Source: DATBGZ01 sp963803115 (GTDB lineage: Bacteria > Actinomycetota > Actinomycetes > Mycobacteriales > Micromonosporaceae). Taken from it: a DNA stretch of 64,000 nucleotides. Position 1 is the first letter of the stretch. Each line of letters starts with the position of its first letter. This document shows, in pieces, positions 1 to 9,319 of the stretch. Below the pieces are notes generated by a model. That model searched no databases. It saw only the letters and a program-made list of their open reading frames with translations, and had not been told where the DNA came from. Made by a program: the position numbers and the translations under genes. The DNA is taken from assembly GCA_963803115.1 (NCBI GenBank), contig CAWDLN010000022.1:1-64000 (forward strand). Direction: 5' to 3'.

Positions 1-242
1 AACCTGACACCGTTGAGGAGGTCTGTGAGCCGTTTCTCGTGCGCGCCGGCCTGCTCGCGCGGACTCCCCGGGGACGGGTCGCAACGGCGGGCGCCTGGCG
101 CCACCTGGGACTTGCCCCGCCGGATCGGTTGACTTTCCTGGACCGCGCTATGGATCGGCTGCCGGGAGGGACGGTCGGGCGACCGGATACGATGGGTAAC
201 GGTGTCGCACCGATGCCGGACCTCTTCACGCAGGAGCACTAA
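1..242 (+). CDS. ruvB: Holliday junction branch migration ATPase RuvB, 3' end only
   Basis: The window opens inside this gene; the last 79 codons are present and end in TAA. The piece is the C-terminal winged-helix DNA-binding domain of RuvB, recognised by the family signature RTPRGRVAT followed by an AWRHLGL helix. RuvB is the hexameric motor that drives branch migration with RuvA and RuvC in recombination repair. In actinomycetes ruvC-ruvA-ruvB typically precede yajC-secD-secF, as here. The ATPase domains lie outside the window. Confidence 0.93.
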   Translation, partial: PDTVEEVCEPFLVRAGLLARTPRGRVATAGAWRHLGLAPPDRLTFLDRAMDRLPGGTVGRPDTMGNGVAPMPDLFTQEH

Positions 243-328
243 CGGCGAGCGGGAAACCGTGGCCGGACCGGCACCTGGGCTCCGGGGTTTGGCCGAGGAG
301 TGACGTAACTCTCCTCAGCGGCACCCAC

Positions 329-334
329 TAGACT
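329..334 (+). promoter_or_regulatory. Possible -10 element upstream of yajC
   Basis: TAGACT fits the actinobacterial -10 pattern TANNNT and lies about 100 bases before the yajC start, after the ruvB stop. No convincing -35 box is seen. The rest of the 193-base gap shows no other clear signal. Confidence 0.3.
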
Positions 335-435
335 CCCGGCGGTCTGGATTGACACCCATCTTGTCGCGTCGCCGTCAAGCTCCGATCCGTGGATCGGCGT
401 GATGTCGGCCGGCGCGCCACACGGAAGGCGTATAC

Positions 436-783
436 GTGTTGCTCGCCCAAGACGGCGCTTCGAGCGGTCTTTTGAACTTCCTGCCGATCATCCTGATCAT
501 CGCGGCGATGTACTTCCTCCTCATCCGCCCGCAAAGCAAGCGGCGCCGGGAGGCCTCGGAGATGCAGTCGCGGCTCGGCCCCGGCGACGAGGTACAGACC
601 GTCGGCGGCCTGTTCGGAACCGTCGTGGCGGTTGATGACGAGGCCGTGACGGTCGAGGCCGCCGAGGGCGTCCACCTCCGCTTCGCCCGTAGCGCCATCG
701 GTCGTGTGACCAAGGAGCAGCCCAAGGACCCATTCGACGAAGACGATGACGATAACGACGCCAAGACGATCGAAAACGGATGA
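436..783 (+). CDS. yajC: Preprotein translocase subunit YajC
   Basis: This 115-residue protein is a small single-span membrane subunit that associates with SecDF and SecYEG during protein export. One hydrophobic segment lies near residues 13-30, followed by the YajC signature LIRPQSKRRRE and a small cytoplasmic domain ending in an acidic tail (DEDDDDNDAK). The GTG start at 436 has a GGAAGG-like ribosome site 8-9 bases upstream. Gene order yajC-secD-secF is conserved and supports the call. Confidence 0.95.
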   Translation: MLLAQDGASSGLLNFLPIILIIAAMYFLLIRPQSKRRREASEMQSRLGPGDEVQTVGGLFGTVVAVDDEAVTVEAAEGVHLRFARSAIGRVTKEQPKDPFDEDDDDNDAKTIENG

Positions 784-925
784 CCTACCCGGTCTGCCGA
801 TAACCCCCGGAACCGTCCATACTCGTAAACCGCGTCGGCCGCCATCCCCGGGGCTGCCGACGGCCGGCCCCCGGCGTCGGTGCCGCGTGGCACCGGCGGT
901 GACTCGCACAGGGAGATAGACCACC

Positions 926-2782
926 GTGGCACCACCACCCTCGGGCCAGATGCGCCCGTCGCGGTACCTGTTCACGCTCGCCGCGATATTTATCGTGCTC
1001 TATGCTGTGGTGCTGGGATTCGGCAGTGGGTCGCTCCGGCAGCGGCTCGAGCCGAAGCTCGGTCTTGACCTGGTCGGCGGGACGACCATGACGTTGGTCG
1101 CCCGCACGCTCGACGGCAGCCCGCCGGACGCGGCCCGCCTAGAGCAGGCGCGGGAGATTATCGAAAAGCGGGTCAACGCGTACGGGGTGGCCGAGGCCGA
1201 GGTGGTCACCGAGGGCTCCGACCACATCGTGGTCTCGGTTCCGGGGCAGAACAACGACTCCATCCGGGAGGTCGGCGTCCCCGCTGAGCTGCGCTTCCGG
1301 AAGGTCATCGGGACGGCCCAGGACACCGGGCTCGCAGCGACTCCGAGCGCCAGCCCAAGCCCGGGCGCGTCGCCGAGCCCGGGCGCGACCGCCAGCCCAA
1401 CTCCGTCCGCGGCACCGTCGCCGTCGACCTCCACCACGCCCGCGCCGACCTCGCCGGCGGCGAGCCCGTCGGCGAGCCAGACGCCGCCACCCGCGCTCGC
1501 CGAGGTTCAGGCCAAGGTCGGCCCGGATGCCTACAGCGCGGTCGCCAACCTCGACCCGACGTCCTACGCGGACGGCCAGACCTCGCTCTCGTCCGACGCC
1601 GCGACGATGGCGAAACTCGAGCCCTTCGGGAAGCTGACTCCGACCGAGGTCAAGGTCCTGCCGTACAACATCCAGTTCCTGGTCCCCCAGATCACCTGCA
1701 AGACTCTCAACGAGCGGCCCCCTGGCTCGATCCAGGACGCGTCGCAGCCCGCGGTCGCCTGCCAGGACAGTGGGAGCACCAAGTACCTGCTGGACGTGGC
1801 CAAGGTCCTCGGTACGGACCTCTCGGATGCCCAGGCGAACCTGAGCACCGGAGCGACCGGCGGGTGGAAGGTCGACCTGACCTTCAACGGCCCTGGGGCC
1901 GACAAGTGGACCAACCTCACCCGCGAGGCGTACCAGAACCCGGATAGCGCCTGCCTAGTCACCCAGCCGCTGAACTCCGGCAGTGGTGCGACCTGCATGG
2001 TTGCCGTGGTACTCGACAACACCGTGGTGTCTGCGCCGGCGATCCAAGGCGTGCTGGGCTCGACCTCCGAGATCACCGGGAACTTCAACAAGACCTCCGC
2101 CCAGCTGCTCGCCAACCAGCTCAAGTACGGTGCCCTGCCGCTGACGTTCGACGGCGGAGGCAACTTGCAGTCGATCTCGGCCACCCTGGGCTCGGACTAC
2201 CTGCGGGCTGGTCTGCTCGCGGCCGGCATCGGCCTGGTGCTGGTGATCGTGTACGCGTTCTTCTACTACCGGCTGCTCGGCTCGGTGATCACTCTCAGCC
2301 TGCTGCTGTCCGGGTTGTTGACGTTCGGCATGCTGGTGCTCCTTGGACGCCAGATCGGATTCACCCTGTCGCTGGCCGGCATCGCCGGATTCATCGTCTC
2401 GCTCGGTGTCGCGGCGGACTCGTTCGTCATCTACTTCGAGCGGCTCAAGGACGAGATACGCGAGGGCCGAAGTCCGCGCAGCGCGGTCTCGCGGGCCTGG
2501 GTCCGGGCCCGACGGACGATCATCACCGCGAACGCGGTGACGATCCTCGCCGCGGTCGTGCTTTACCTGGTCGGCATCGGCGCCGTGCGGGGATTCGCCT
2601 TCGCGCTCGGCCTGGCGACCACGCTCGACCTGCTGATCGTGTTCCTGTTCCGGCATCCGATGATGACGATGCTGGCCCGTACCCCGGCCTTCCTCTCGCC
2701 GCGCGTCAGCGGGCTCGGCCGGGTACTGCACCACGCGCGTGAGGACGGTACGTCCGCCCGCACGCGTACGAAGGAGGCCTGA
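926..2782 (+). CDS. secD: Protein translocase subunit SecD
   Basis: SecD works with SecF as a proton-motive-force-driven factor that pulls exported proteins across the membrane. The 618-residue product has a first membrane span near residues 14-33, the family motif GLDLVGGTT at about 46-54, a large external domain, and five more spans from about residue 425 with the conserved motif SLGVAADSFVIYFER. A low-complexity Ser/Pro/Ala/Thr linker of about 60 residues (roughly 134-195) is inserted in the external domain, as often seen in actinobacterial SecD. The GTG start at 926 has GGGAGA upstream. secF starts directly after the stop. Confidence 0.97.
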   Translation: MAPPPSGQMRPSRYLFTLAAIFIVLYAVVLGFGSGSLRQRLEPKLGLDLVGGTTMTLVARTLDGSPPDAARLEQAREIIEKRVNAYGVAEAEVVTEGSDHIVVSVPGQNNDSIREVGVPAELRFRKVIGTAQDTGLAATPSASPSPGASPSPGATASPTPSAAPSPSTSTTPAPTSPAASPSASQTPPPALAEVQAKVGPDAYSAVANLDPTSYADGQTSLSSDAATMAKLEPFGKLTPTEVKVLPYNIQFLVPQITCKTLNERPPGSIQDASQPAVACQDSGSTKYLLDVAKVLGTDLSDAQANLSTGATGGWKVDLTFNGPGADKWTNLTREAYQNPDSACLVTQPLNSGSGATCMVAVVLDNTVVSAPAIQGVLGSTSEITGNFNKTSAQLLANQLKYGALPLTFDGGGNLQSISATLGSDYLRAGLLAAGIGLVLVIVYAFFYYRLLGSVITLSLLLSGLLTFGMLVLLGRQIGFTLSLAGIAGFIVSLGVAADSFVIYFERLKDEIREGRSPRSAVSRAWVRARRTIITANAVTILAAVVLYLVGIGAVRGFAFALGLATTLDLLIVFLFRHPMMTMLARTPAFLSPRVSGLGRVLHHAREDGTSARTRTKEA

Positions 2783-2783
2783 C

Positions 2784-4081
2784 ATGACCGAGTCGGCGAT
2801 CGTGGAGCGGGGCACCAGGGCCGAAAAGCACCACCGCATCCGAGACCTCGCCAGCCGCCTCTACCGTGGTGAGGCCGGCATCGATGTCGTCGGGAAGCGC
2901 AAGATCTTCTACGGCATCGCCGCGGGCATCCTGCTGGTCGGGATCATCACGATCCTGGTCCGCCCGTTCAACATCGGCATCGAGTTCAGGGGCGGCAACG
3001 CGTTCACGCTTCCCGCGAGCGTCGGCACCTTGGAGGACGTCCGCGGCGCCGTCGCCGACACCGGAGCGGATGTGGCGTCGGCCCAGAAGGTCGGCGGTTC
3101 CAGCGGCGACTCGTACCTTATTAAGACCACCGAACTCGACTCCGACCAGGGCGTTGCCGACAAGAAGGCCGCCGACATCAAGAAGGCGCTGGCCGACAAG
3201 TTCCACATCTCGACCGATGCCATCAGCGAGAACGCGGTGAGCGGGGCGTGGGGCGCCTCGATCACCCGACAGGCAATCATCGGCACGGTCATCTTCCTGG
3301 TCCTCGTGGTGATCTACCTGAGCCTTGTGTTCCGGGAATGGAAGATGGCCATCGCGGCCCTCGCCGCCCTGTTCCAGAACCTCATCCTCACCGCGACGGT
3401 GTATCTGCTGGTCGGATTCGAGGTCACGCCATCGACGGTGATCGGTTTTCTCACGATCTTCGGTTTCGCGCTCTACGACGTTGTGGTGGTCTTCGACAAG
3501 GTGCGAGAGAACACCCGGGGGATCACCGGCAATCCGAACCGGACCTACGGCGAGGCCGCGAACCTGGCCGTGAACCAGACGCTGATGCGGTCGATCAACA
3601 CCGCGATCGTGGCTCTGCTCCCGGTCGGTGGCCTGCTCTTCATCGGTGCCGGTCTGTTGGGCGCGGGCACGCTGAAGGACCTGGGCCTCGTGCTCTTTAT
3701 CGGTATGCTCGCCGCGGTCTATTCGTCGATCTTCTTCGCGACGCCGGTACTGGTTGACCTCAAGGAGGCCGAGCCTCGGTTCAAGCAGCACAAGATCCGC
3801 GTGTTGCAGCGGAGGGCGGCCGGAGTCAACGCCGAACGCAAGGGCGCGAAGGCGGTCCGGCAACCGGCCAAGGCGTCGTCGTCAACGAAGGCGTCCACCA
3901 AGTCCTCGGCCGGTACGGCCGAGGCAGCCGAGGACGGGCAGGTCGCCGAAAGCACGCTGGCCGGGCCGGCCCCTCGGCCGGGGGCGCGGCCGCGCCCCGC
4001 GCAAGCGACCGGGCGCCGGGGCCAAGCCGGGGCGGTGGCGGCAAACCCGGCGGCAGCCGCAGCGGCGGCCGTAAGCGGTAG
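2784..4081 (+). CDS. secF: Protein translocase subunit SecF, C-terminal tail probably frameshifted
   Basis: SecF is the partner of SecD in the export complex. The start ATG at 2784 follows AAGGAGG and the secD stop by one base. Six membrane spans are visible, with GIEFRGGNAF in the first external region and FGFALYDVVVVFDKVREN in the fourth span region. The frame as given runs on to 4190, deep into apt, which is unlikely. Frame by frame the tail reads well as GARPRP, then RKRPGAGAKPG in the next frame, then GGKPGGSRSGGRKR with a TAG at 4079-4081, just before apt. Two single-base insertions in the G-rich stretch 3975-4035 would explain this. Function up to about residue 395 is secure; the exact end is inferred. 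Confidence 0.9.
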
Positions 4082-4087
4082 CCGGGA

Positions 4088-4630
4088 ATGGCGCACGGCG
4101 ACAGCGGTCCGCACATCGCGGAGGTGGTGGCGAGCCACGTCATCGACGTACCTGGATTCCCCAAGGACGGCATCGTCTTCAAGGACATGAGCCCGCTCTT
4201 CGCCGACGGCACGGCCTTCCGGGAGATCACCGACGCGATCGTGACGCGGTACCCGGCCGGGTTCGACATCGTTGCCGGAATCGAGGCCCGTGGATTCCTT
4301 GTGGCGGCGGCGGTGGCCTATGCGACCGGAGTCGGAGTGGTCCCGATCCGCAAGGCCGGGAAGTTGCCCCGGGAAACCCACTCCGCCTCGTACGACCTCG
4401 AGTACGGCTCGGCGACGTTGGAGGTCCAGGTCGACGCGTTCGTGGCCGGCCAGCGAGTGCTGGTCGTGGACGACGTGCTCGCCACCGGCGGCACCCTCGC
4501 GGCGACGGCGGAGCTGATCGAACGCGCGGGCGGCACCGTCGCCGGTCTGACCGTCCTGCTGGAGCTCGGGTTTCTGAGCGGCCGCGACCGCCTGCCCGGC
4601 CGCCCGGTGCATGCCCTACTGACTGTCTAG
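4088..4630 (+). CDS. apt: Adenine phosphoribosyltransferase
   Basis: This 180-residue enzyme salvages adenine with PRPP to give AMP. The phosphoribosyltransferase PRPP-binding motif VLVVDDVLATGGTLAA lies at about residues 121-136, and the family pattern GFPKDGIVFKDMSPLF is near the N-terminus. The gene sits between secF and rel, the usual actinobacterial arrangement, which fits its role in purine balance next to (p)ppGpp synthesis. The start ATG at 4088 has only a weak ribosome site and probably relies on coupling to secF translation. Confidence 0.95.
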   Translation: MAHGDSGPHIAEVVASHVIDVPGFPKDGIVFKDMSPLFADGTAFREITDAIVTRYPAGFDIVAGIEARGFLVAAAVAYATGVGVVPIRKAGKLPRETHSASYDLEYGSATLEVQVDAFVAGQRVLVVDDVLATGGTLAATAELIERAGGTVAGLTVLLELGFLSGRDRLPGRPVHALLTV

Positions 4631-4755
4631 TCCTGCGAGCGGGGCATTACGGCGAGCAACCGGTAGCATTGCTGTTTCCGGGCGTGGGCGCCCCGTTCCG
4701 AGGTGCCGTCGAAGCTTTGACAGGCTGGGAGCGCCCTGATGGTGAGGAGCGGCCG

Positions 4756-7146
4756 GTGCCCAACGATGTCGCCCCTCTGCGTGAGGGGACCGAGACGAGT
4801 TCCGCGCGTGTCGATACCCCGGAACCGACCATCGCTCCCAGCGACAACGCGCCCGCGGTGGCGGAGGGTGCGGGGATCGGGTTCATGGTCGGCGCGCCGA
4901 CCGGTCGGCGGGTGCGCGCGCGGTTGGCCCGGTTCAACGCGCCGTGGCAGTCGCCCCAGGTCGCGGAGGTGCTGGAGCCGCTGATCGCCAACCACCGGGC
5001 GACCCACCCAAAGGCCGATACCCGGCTGCTGCAGCGCTCCTATGACGTCGCCAACCATTGGCACACCGGACAGTTCCGCAAATCCGGCGACCCGTACATC
5101 ACCCACCCACTGGCGGTCGCCGCGATCCTCGCCGACCTCGGCATGGACACCACGACGCTCGCCGCGGCCCTCCTGCACGACACGATCGAGGACACCGACT
5201 ACTCACTGGAGCAGATGCGCGAAGACTTCGGTGCCGAGATCGCGCTGCTTGTCGACGGCGTCACGAAGCTCGACCGGGTCAAGCTCGGCGACGCGGCCAA
5301 GGCGGAGACCATCCGCAAGATGGTCGTGGCGATGGCCAAGGATCCACGCGTGTTGGTCATCAAGCTGGCCGACCGCCTGCACAACATGCGCACGCTCGCC
5401 TTCCTGCCGCAGGCCAAACGGGAACAGAAGGCCCGCGAGACGTTGGAGATCCTGGCGCCGTTGGCGCACCGGCTCGGTATGAACACCATCAAGTGGGAGC
5501 TCGAGGATCTCGCTTTCGCGGCGCTGTACCCCAAGCGGCACGACGAGATCAGCCGACTGGTGAGCGAGCACGCGCCCCAACGCGACCAGCTGTTGGGTCA
5601 GGTCACGCTGCGCGTCGGTGGGGACCTCAAGTCCGCCAAGATCAAGGCGGAGGTGAGCGGGCGGCCCAAGCACCTGTACTCGATCTACCAGAAGATGATT
5701 GCGAGAGGTCGGGACTTCGGCGAGATCTACGACCTGGTGGGAGTGCGGGTCCTGGTGGACACCGTGCGGGACTGTTACGCCGCGCTGGGCATCATTCATG
5801 CGAACTGGCAACCGGTTCCCGGCCGGTTCAAGGACTACATCGCGATGCCGAAGTTCAACATGTACCAGTCTCTGCACACGACCGTGATCGGTCCGAACGG
5901 CAAACCCGTCGAGATGCAGATCCGCTCGTACGCGATGCACCGCACCGCGGAGTACGGCATCGCCGCGCACTGGCGCTACAAGGAGACCAAGAACGCCACG
6001 ATTGTCGGGCCACCGGCACACATCGACGAGATGACATGGCTGCGGCAGCTGCTCGATTGGCAGCGCGAGGCGGCCGACCCGGCCGAGTTCCTCGACGCAC
6101 TGCGATTCGACCTGTCGACGCAAGAGGTGTACGTCTTTACTCCCAAGGGCGACGTCATCGCGCTGCCGAAGGACTCCACCCCGGTGGACTTCGCCTACGC
6201 GGTGCACACCGAGGTTGGCCACAAGTGCATCGGCGCCAAGGTCAACGGCAAGCTGGTCCCGCTGGAGTCGCGACTGTCCAATGGCGACGTCATCGAGATC
6301 TTCACCTCGAAGTCGGAGACCGCCAGCCCGTCGCAGGACTGGCTCGGGTTCGTCCAGTCGCCGCGCGCCCGAACCAAGATCCGTCAGCACTTCAACAAGG
6401 AGCGGCGGGACACAGCGATCGAGCAGGGCAAGGATGCCATCGCCAAGGCCATGCGCAAGCAGGGCCTGCCGCTGCAACGGATGATGACGTCCGACTCGCT
6501 CATGATCATCGCACGGGAGCTACACCTGGCCGATGTGTCGGCGCTGTTCGCGGCCGTGGGGGAGAGTCAGGTCTCGGCCCAGTCCGTGGTGACCCGGCTG
6601 GTGAACAGCCTCGGCGGCGTCGAGGGCTCCACCGAAGACATCGCCGAGACCGAGGTTCCGACCCGGCGGGCGCTACGCTCCACGACCGCCCACGACCCGG
6701 GCGTGGTCGTGCTCGGGGAGAGCGATATCTGGATCAAACTGGCGCGCTGCTGCACGCCGGTGCCCGGCGACTCGATCTTCGGCTTCACGACCCGCACGGG
6801 CGGCGTGAGCGTGCACCGGGCCGACTGCACCAACGCCGGCGACCTGCGGCAGCAGTCGGATCGCATGGTCATCGTGGAGTGGAAGCCGACCGCGGCGTCG
6901 ATGTTCCTGGTCGCCATCCAGGTCGAGGCACTCGATCGGCACAAGTTGTTGGCCGACGTGACCCGGGTGCTCTCGGACGAGCGGGTCAACATCCTGTCCG
7001 CCACGGTGACCACGACCCGGGACCGGGTTGCGGTATCCAGGTTCACGTTCGAGATGGCCGACCCGAAACACCTCGGGCACCTGCTGAGTGCGGTGCGCAA
7101 GGTCGACGGCGTCTACGACGCCTACCGCGTGACGTCCAGCTCCTAG
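4756..7146 (+). CDS. relA: Bifunctional (p)ppGpp synthetase/hydrolase Rel
   Basis: This long RSH enzyme makes and breaks the stringent-response alarmones ppGpp and pppGpp. In order: the HD hydrolase domain (THPLAVAAILADLG, then LLHDTIEDT), the synthetase domain with GRDFGEIYDLVGVRVLVD and RFKDYIAMPKFNMYQSLHT, the TGS domain (VFTPKGDVIALPKDSTPVDF), a Cys-containing region (KLARCCTPVPGD), and a C-terminal ACT domain. The intact HDxxED motif supports hydrolase activity. GTG at 4756 is chosen because GAGGAG lies six bases upstream; a longer form from TTG at 4669 (825 residues) lacks a ribosome site. The stop overlaps the convergent stop of the next gene through CTAG. Confidence 0.95.
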   Translation: MPNDVAPLREGTETSSARVDTPEPTIAPSDNAPAVAEGAGIGFMVGAPTGRRVRARLARFNAPWQSPQVAEVLEPLIANHRATHPKADTRLLQRSYDVANHWHTGQFRKSGDPYITHPLAVAAILADLGMDTTTLAAALLHDTIEDTDYSLEQMREDFGAEIALLVDGVTKLDRVKLGDAAKAETIRKMVVAMAKDPRVLVIKLADRLHNMRTLAFLPQAKREQKARETLEILAPLAHRLGMNTIKWELEDLAFAALYPKRHDEISRLVSEHAPQRDQLLGQVTLRVGGDLKSAKIKAEVSGRPKHLYSIYQKMIARGRDFGEIYDLVGVRVLVDTVRDCYAALGIIHANWQPVPGRFKDYIAMPKFNMYQSLHTTVIGPNGKPVEMQIRSYAMHRTAEYGIAAHWRYKETKNATIVGPPAHIDEMTWLRQLLDWQREAADPAEFLDALRFDLSTQEVYVFTPKGDVIALPKDSTPVDFAYAVHTEVGHKCIGAKVNGKLVPLESRLSNGDVIEIFTSKSETASPSQDWLGFVQSPRARTKIRQHFNKERRDTAIEQGKDAIAKAMRKQGLPLQRMMTSDSLMIIARELHLADVSALFAAVGESQVSAQSVVTRLVNSLGGVEGSTEDIAETEVPTRRALRSTTAHDPGVVVLGESDIWIKLARCCTPVPGDSIFGFTTRTGGVSVHRADCTNAGDLRQQSDRMVIVEWKPTAASMFLVAIQVEALDRHKLLADVTRVLSDERVNILSATVTTTRDRVAVSRFTFEMADPKHLGHLLSAVRKVDGVYDAYRVTSSS

Positions 7147-8042
7147 GAGGCGGCGGGCGAGGCGGTGGCGCTCGAGGTGGCCGACGTCGACGCGGATGGG
7201 GTCGGGGCCGGCATCTGCGTGATGGGCCCCGCGGTCACCTTGGTGAAGGTGAGGGGCGTGTTCGGGCGACCACCACCGGCCTGGGCGGCGTACTCGCCGT
7301 TGTCTCCGCCCGCGGCAACCTGCTTGATGATGTCGAGTCCGGCGATGACGTGCCCCCACAGGCTGTAGTTGCCCTGCAGCTGGCTCGCGCCGTACACGAA
7401 GAAGAACTGGCTGCCGTTGGAACCCGGCTGACCGGTGTTGGCCATGGCCACGTCGCCCTCGTGGTAGGCGGGCAGCTTGTTTGCCGGCAGGTTCTCGTCG
7501 TCGAAGCTGTAGTTGGCGCCGCCCGAGCCGGTGCCGCTGGGGTCACCGCATTGCAGTGCGTAGATGTCGGCGACCAGACGATGGCAGGAGCTGCCGTCGT
7601 AGAATCCCTTGCTCGCCAGGAACGCCACACTGTTGGCCGTGCAGCGGGTCTTCGACAGGTCCATCTCGACTTCGACCTTGCCGAGGTTCGTCTCGAACGT
7701 GATCACCTGGAAACCGGACGACGGCGGCTCGGTGTCGGGTGTACCGACGTCCTTCACGCCGCTCGGCAGTGGCGTGGGGCTGCCCGAGGGGTCCACGGAT
7801 GGGTAGTCCGTGACGTAGGCGCACGGCTTCGCCGGCGCGGCCGTCTGGGTCGTCTGGCCGCCGCCCGAGGCGGCGACGATGATCCACACGACGGCACCGA
7901 GGACCACCACCGCGGCGAGCGCGCCACCGATTCGCGCTTGCAACACCCGCCTGCGGTGGGCCGCCTCACGCCGGGCGGCCATCTCCCGCTCCAAGCGTGC
8001 GCGGGCCGCGGCGCGCTGCCGGCTGTCCCGTACCGAACTCAC
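7143..8042 (-). CDS. Membrane-anchored cyclophilin-type peptidyl-prolyl isomerase
   Basis: The 299-residue product has an Arg-rich cytoplasmic N-terminus, one membrane span near residues 38-58, then an extracytoplasmic cyclophilin fold. Recognisable cyclophilin parts are FYDGSSCHRL, GSQFFFVYG and LWGHVIAGLDII. The catalytic Arg of the FHR motif is kept (CHRL). A Ser/Thr/Ala-rich tail follows. GTG at 8042 is preferred (AAAGG upstream); a GTG at 8096 would overlap the neighbour. A second cyclophilin-like gene lies directly upstream on the same strand, as is common next to rel in actinomycetes. Likely role: folding of exported proteins. Confidence 0.85.
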   Translation of the reverse strand: MSSVRDSRQRAAARARLEREMAARREAAHRRRVLQARIGGALAAVVVLGAVVWIIVAASGGGQTTQTAAPAKPCAYVTDYPSVDPSGSPTPLPSGVKDVGTPDTEPPSSGFQVITFETNLGKVEVEMDLSKTRCTANSVAFLASKGFYDGSSCHRLVADIYALQCGDPSGTGSGGANYSFDDENLPANKLPAYHEGDVAMANTGQPGSNGSQFFFVYGASQLQGNYSLWGHVIAGLDIIKQVAAGGDNGEYAAQAGGGRPNTPLTFTKVTAGPITQMPAPTPSASTSATSSATASPAAS

Positions 8043-8082
8043 TGGTTGAGCCTTTCGTCCTTGTCGATGCAGGTATGGTCGC

Positions 8083-8991
8083 TCACGATGAGGCACCGGT
8101 CGATGGCGAGGCGGTCTCGGACGGAGACGGAGACGTCGACTCGGGCGAGAGCCCTTCCTGGACGGTCAGCTTGGTGAACGTCAGGTCCTTCGTCGGGTTC
8201 CCGGTCGCCGCCGCGGCCCCGTTCGCGTCCTTGGCCCCGCCCGCCGCGATCTGCGCCACGAGGTCGAGGCCAGTCGTGATCGTTCCCACCTGGGTGTACT
8301 CGGGCTTCAGGTTGGTTCCGTCGCCGTAGACGATGAAGAACTGCGAGCCAACGGCGTTCACATCCATGTTCGCCATGACAATGCTGCCCTTGGCGTAGTA
8401 GCTCGACGCGGGCCCCGCGCTATCGCTCGGGACGGGCGAGGCCCCGGCCGACGTTGGCGCGACGCTACCGACCGGCTCCGGCGGCACACCCTCGGTCGGG
8501 AACTGGTAGCTCGGGCCGCTGGTGCCGTCCGCGGACTTGCTGCCGCAGGTGAGTGTGAACGCTTGCGTGTCAAGGTGATGGCACCGGGTGCCGTCGTAGA
8601 AGGCCTTTCCGGCAAGGTACTTCAGGCTAGCCGCCGCGCACGGAGCCCGGCTGATGTCGAGCACCCCGCGGATCTCGCCCAGGTTGGTCTGGATGACGAC
8701 CTGGTTCACGCCGGTGTTGGGAACCTCCGTCGGGGGCAGGCCGGTGTCCTCGACGCCCGGGCCAACCGACTTCGACGTCCAGGTGCAACTGGGAAGCGTG
8801 ACGTTGTCGGTCTTCGAGCTGAAGCCGCCGAGCAGCCACGTGGTTCCGAGCCCGAGGAGGATGAGCGCCACCACGCCAGCGATTCCGGCCTGCATCTGGC
8901 GCTTACGACGCGCCTGCTCGGCGCGCTTGGCCATGCGGCGTTCCGTCCTCGCCCGCTCCAGCTTTCGCTGGCGGTTGGTCCTGGAAGCCAC
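8083..8991 (-). CDS. Membrane-anchored cyclophilin-like protein with degenerate active site
   Basis: This 302-residue paralogue of the downstream gene has a basic N-terminus, a single membrane span near residues 37-54 (VVALILLGLGTTWLL), and a cyclophilin fold with FYDGTRCHHL, VGSQFFIVYG and GTITTGLDLV. The usual catalytic Arg after the conserved His is replaced by His (CHHL rather than CHRL), and a Pro/Ala/Ser-rich insertion of about 30 residues lies mid-domain. Isomerase activity is therefore uncertain; it may be a binding or chaperone domain. The ATG start at 8991 follows GGAGGGGAG. Confidence 0.82.
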   Translation of the reverse strand: MASRTNRQRKLERARTERRMAKRAEQARRKRQMQAGIAGVVALILLGLGTTWLLGGFSSKTDNVTLPSCTWTSKSVGPGVEDTGLPPTEVPNTGVNQVVIQTNLGEIRGVLDISRAPCAAASLKYLAGKAFYDGTRCHHLDTQAFTLTCGSKSADGTSGPSYQFPTEGVPPEPVGSVAPTSAGASPVPSDSAGPASSYYAKGSIVMANMDVNAVGSQFFIVYGDGTNLKPEYTQVGTITTGLDLVAQIAAGGAKDANGAAAATGNPTKDLTFTKLTVQEGLSPESTSPSPSETASPSTGASS

Positions 8992-9319
8992 GCGTGCTCC
9001 CCTCCACGTTGCTCAGATCTCGTGTGCGTCATGTCCGGGTCCAACCCAAGGCGAACCCGGGTTCCGCAGCGCTCACGGCCGGCTACCGGGGGCAGTGCGG
9101 CACGCCACAGACTCGGCAGAGTGTACGGCTATGGGCGTACCGTCTCGCCAGTGAGGTTCACCAACCGTGACAGAGCCGAGTAGTCCGAGCTGTGAGGAAC
9201 GAGCAGCGAGGACGGATCGGCCCATCAACACTGCGCCCAGCTAGGCTTCGGACATCGCCGAGGCCCGGGTGTGTAGGCCGGGCACGGCGATCACACCGAC
9301 CGGGAGGGGATCCGCAAAC
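8992..9319. other. Intergenic region between divergent genes
   Basis: This 328-base gap separates the minus-strand cyclophilin gene from the plus-strand metallohydrolase gene. It should hold both promoters. I see no hairpin, repeat or credible small gene in it; the open frames here are shadows. Confidence 0.5.

Noticed and set aside
5058..8177. A 1039-codon frame overlapping rel
   Set aside because: It is an out-of-frame shadow of rel and the cyclophilin gene, rich in Arg/Gly/Ala with no domain.
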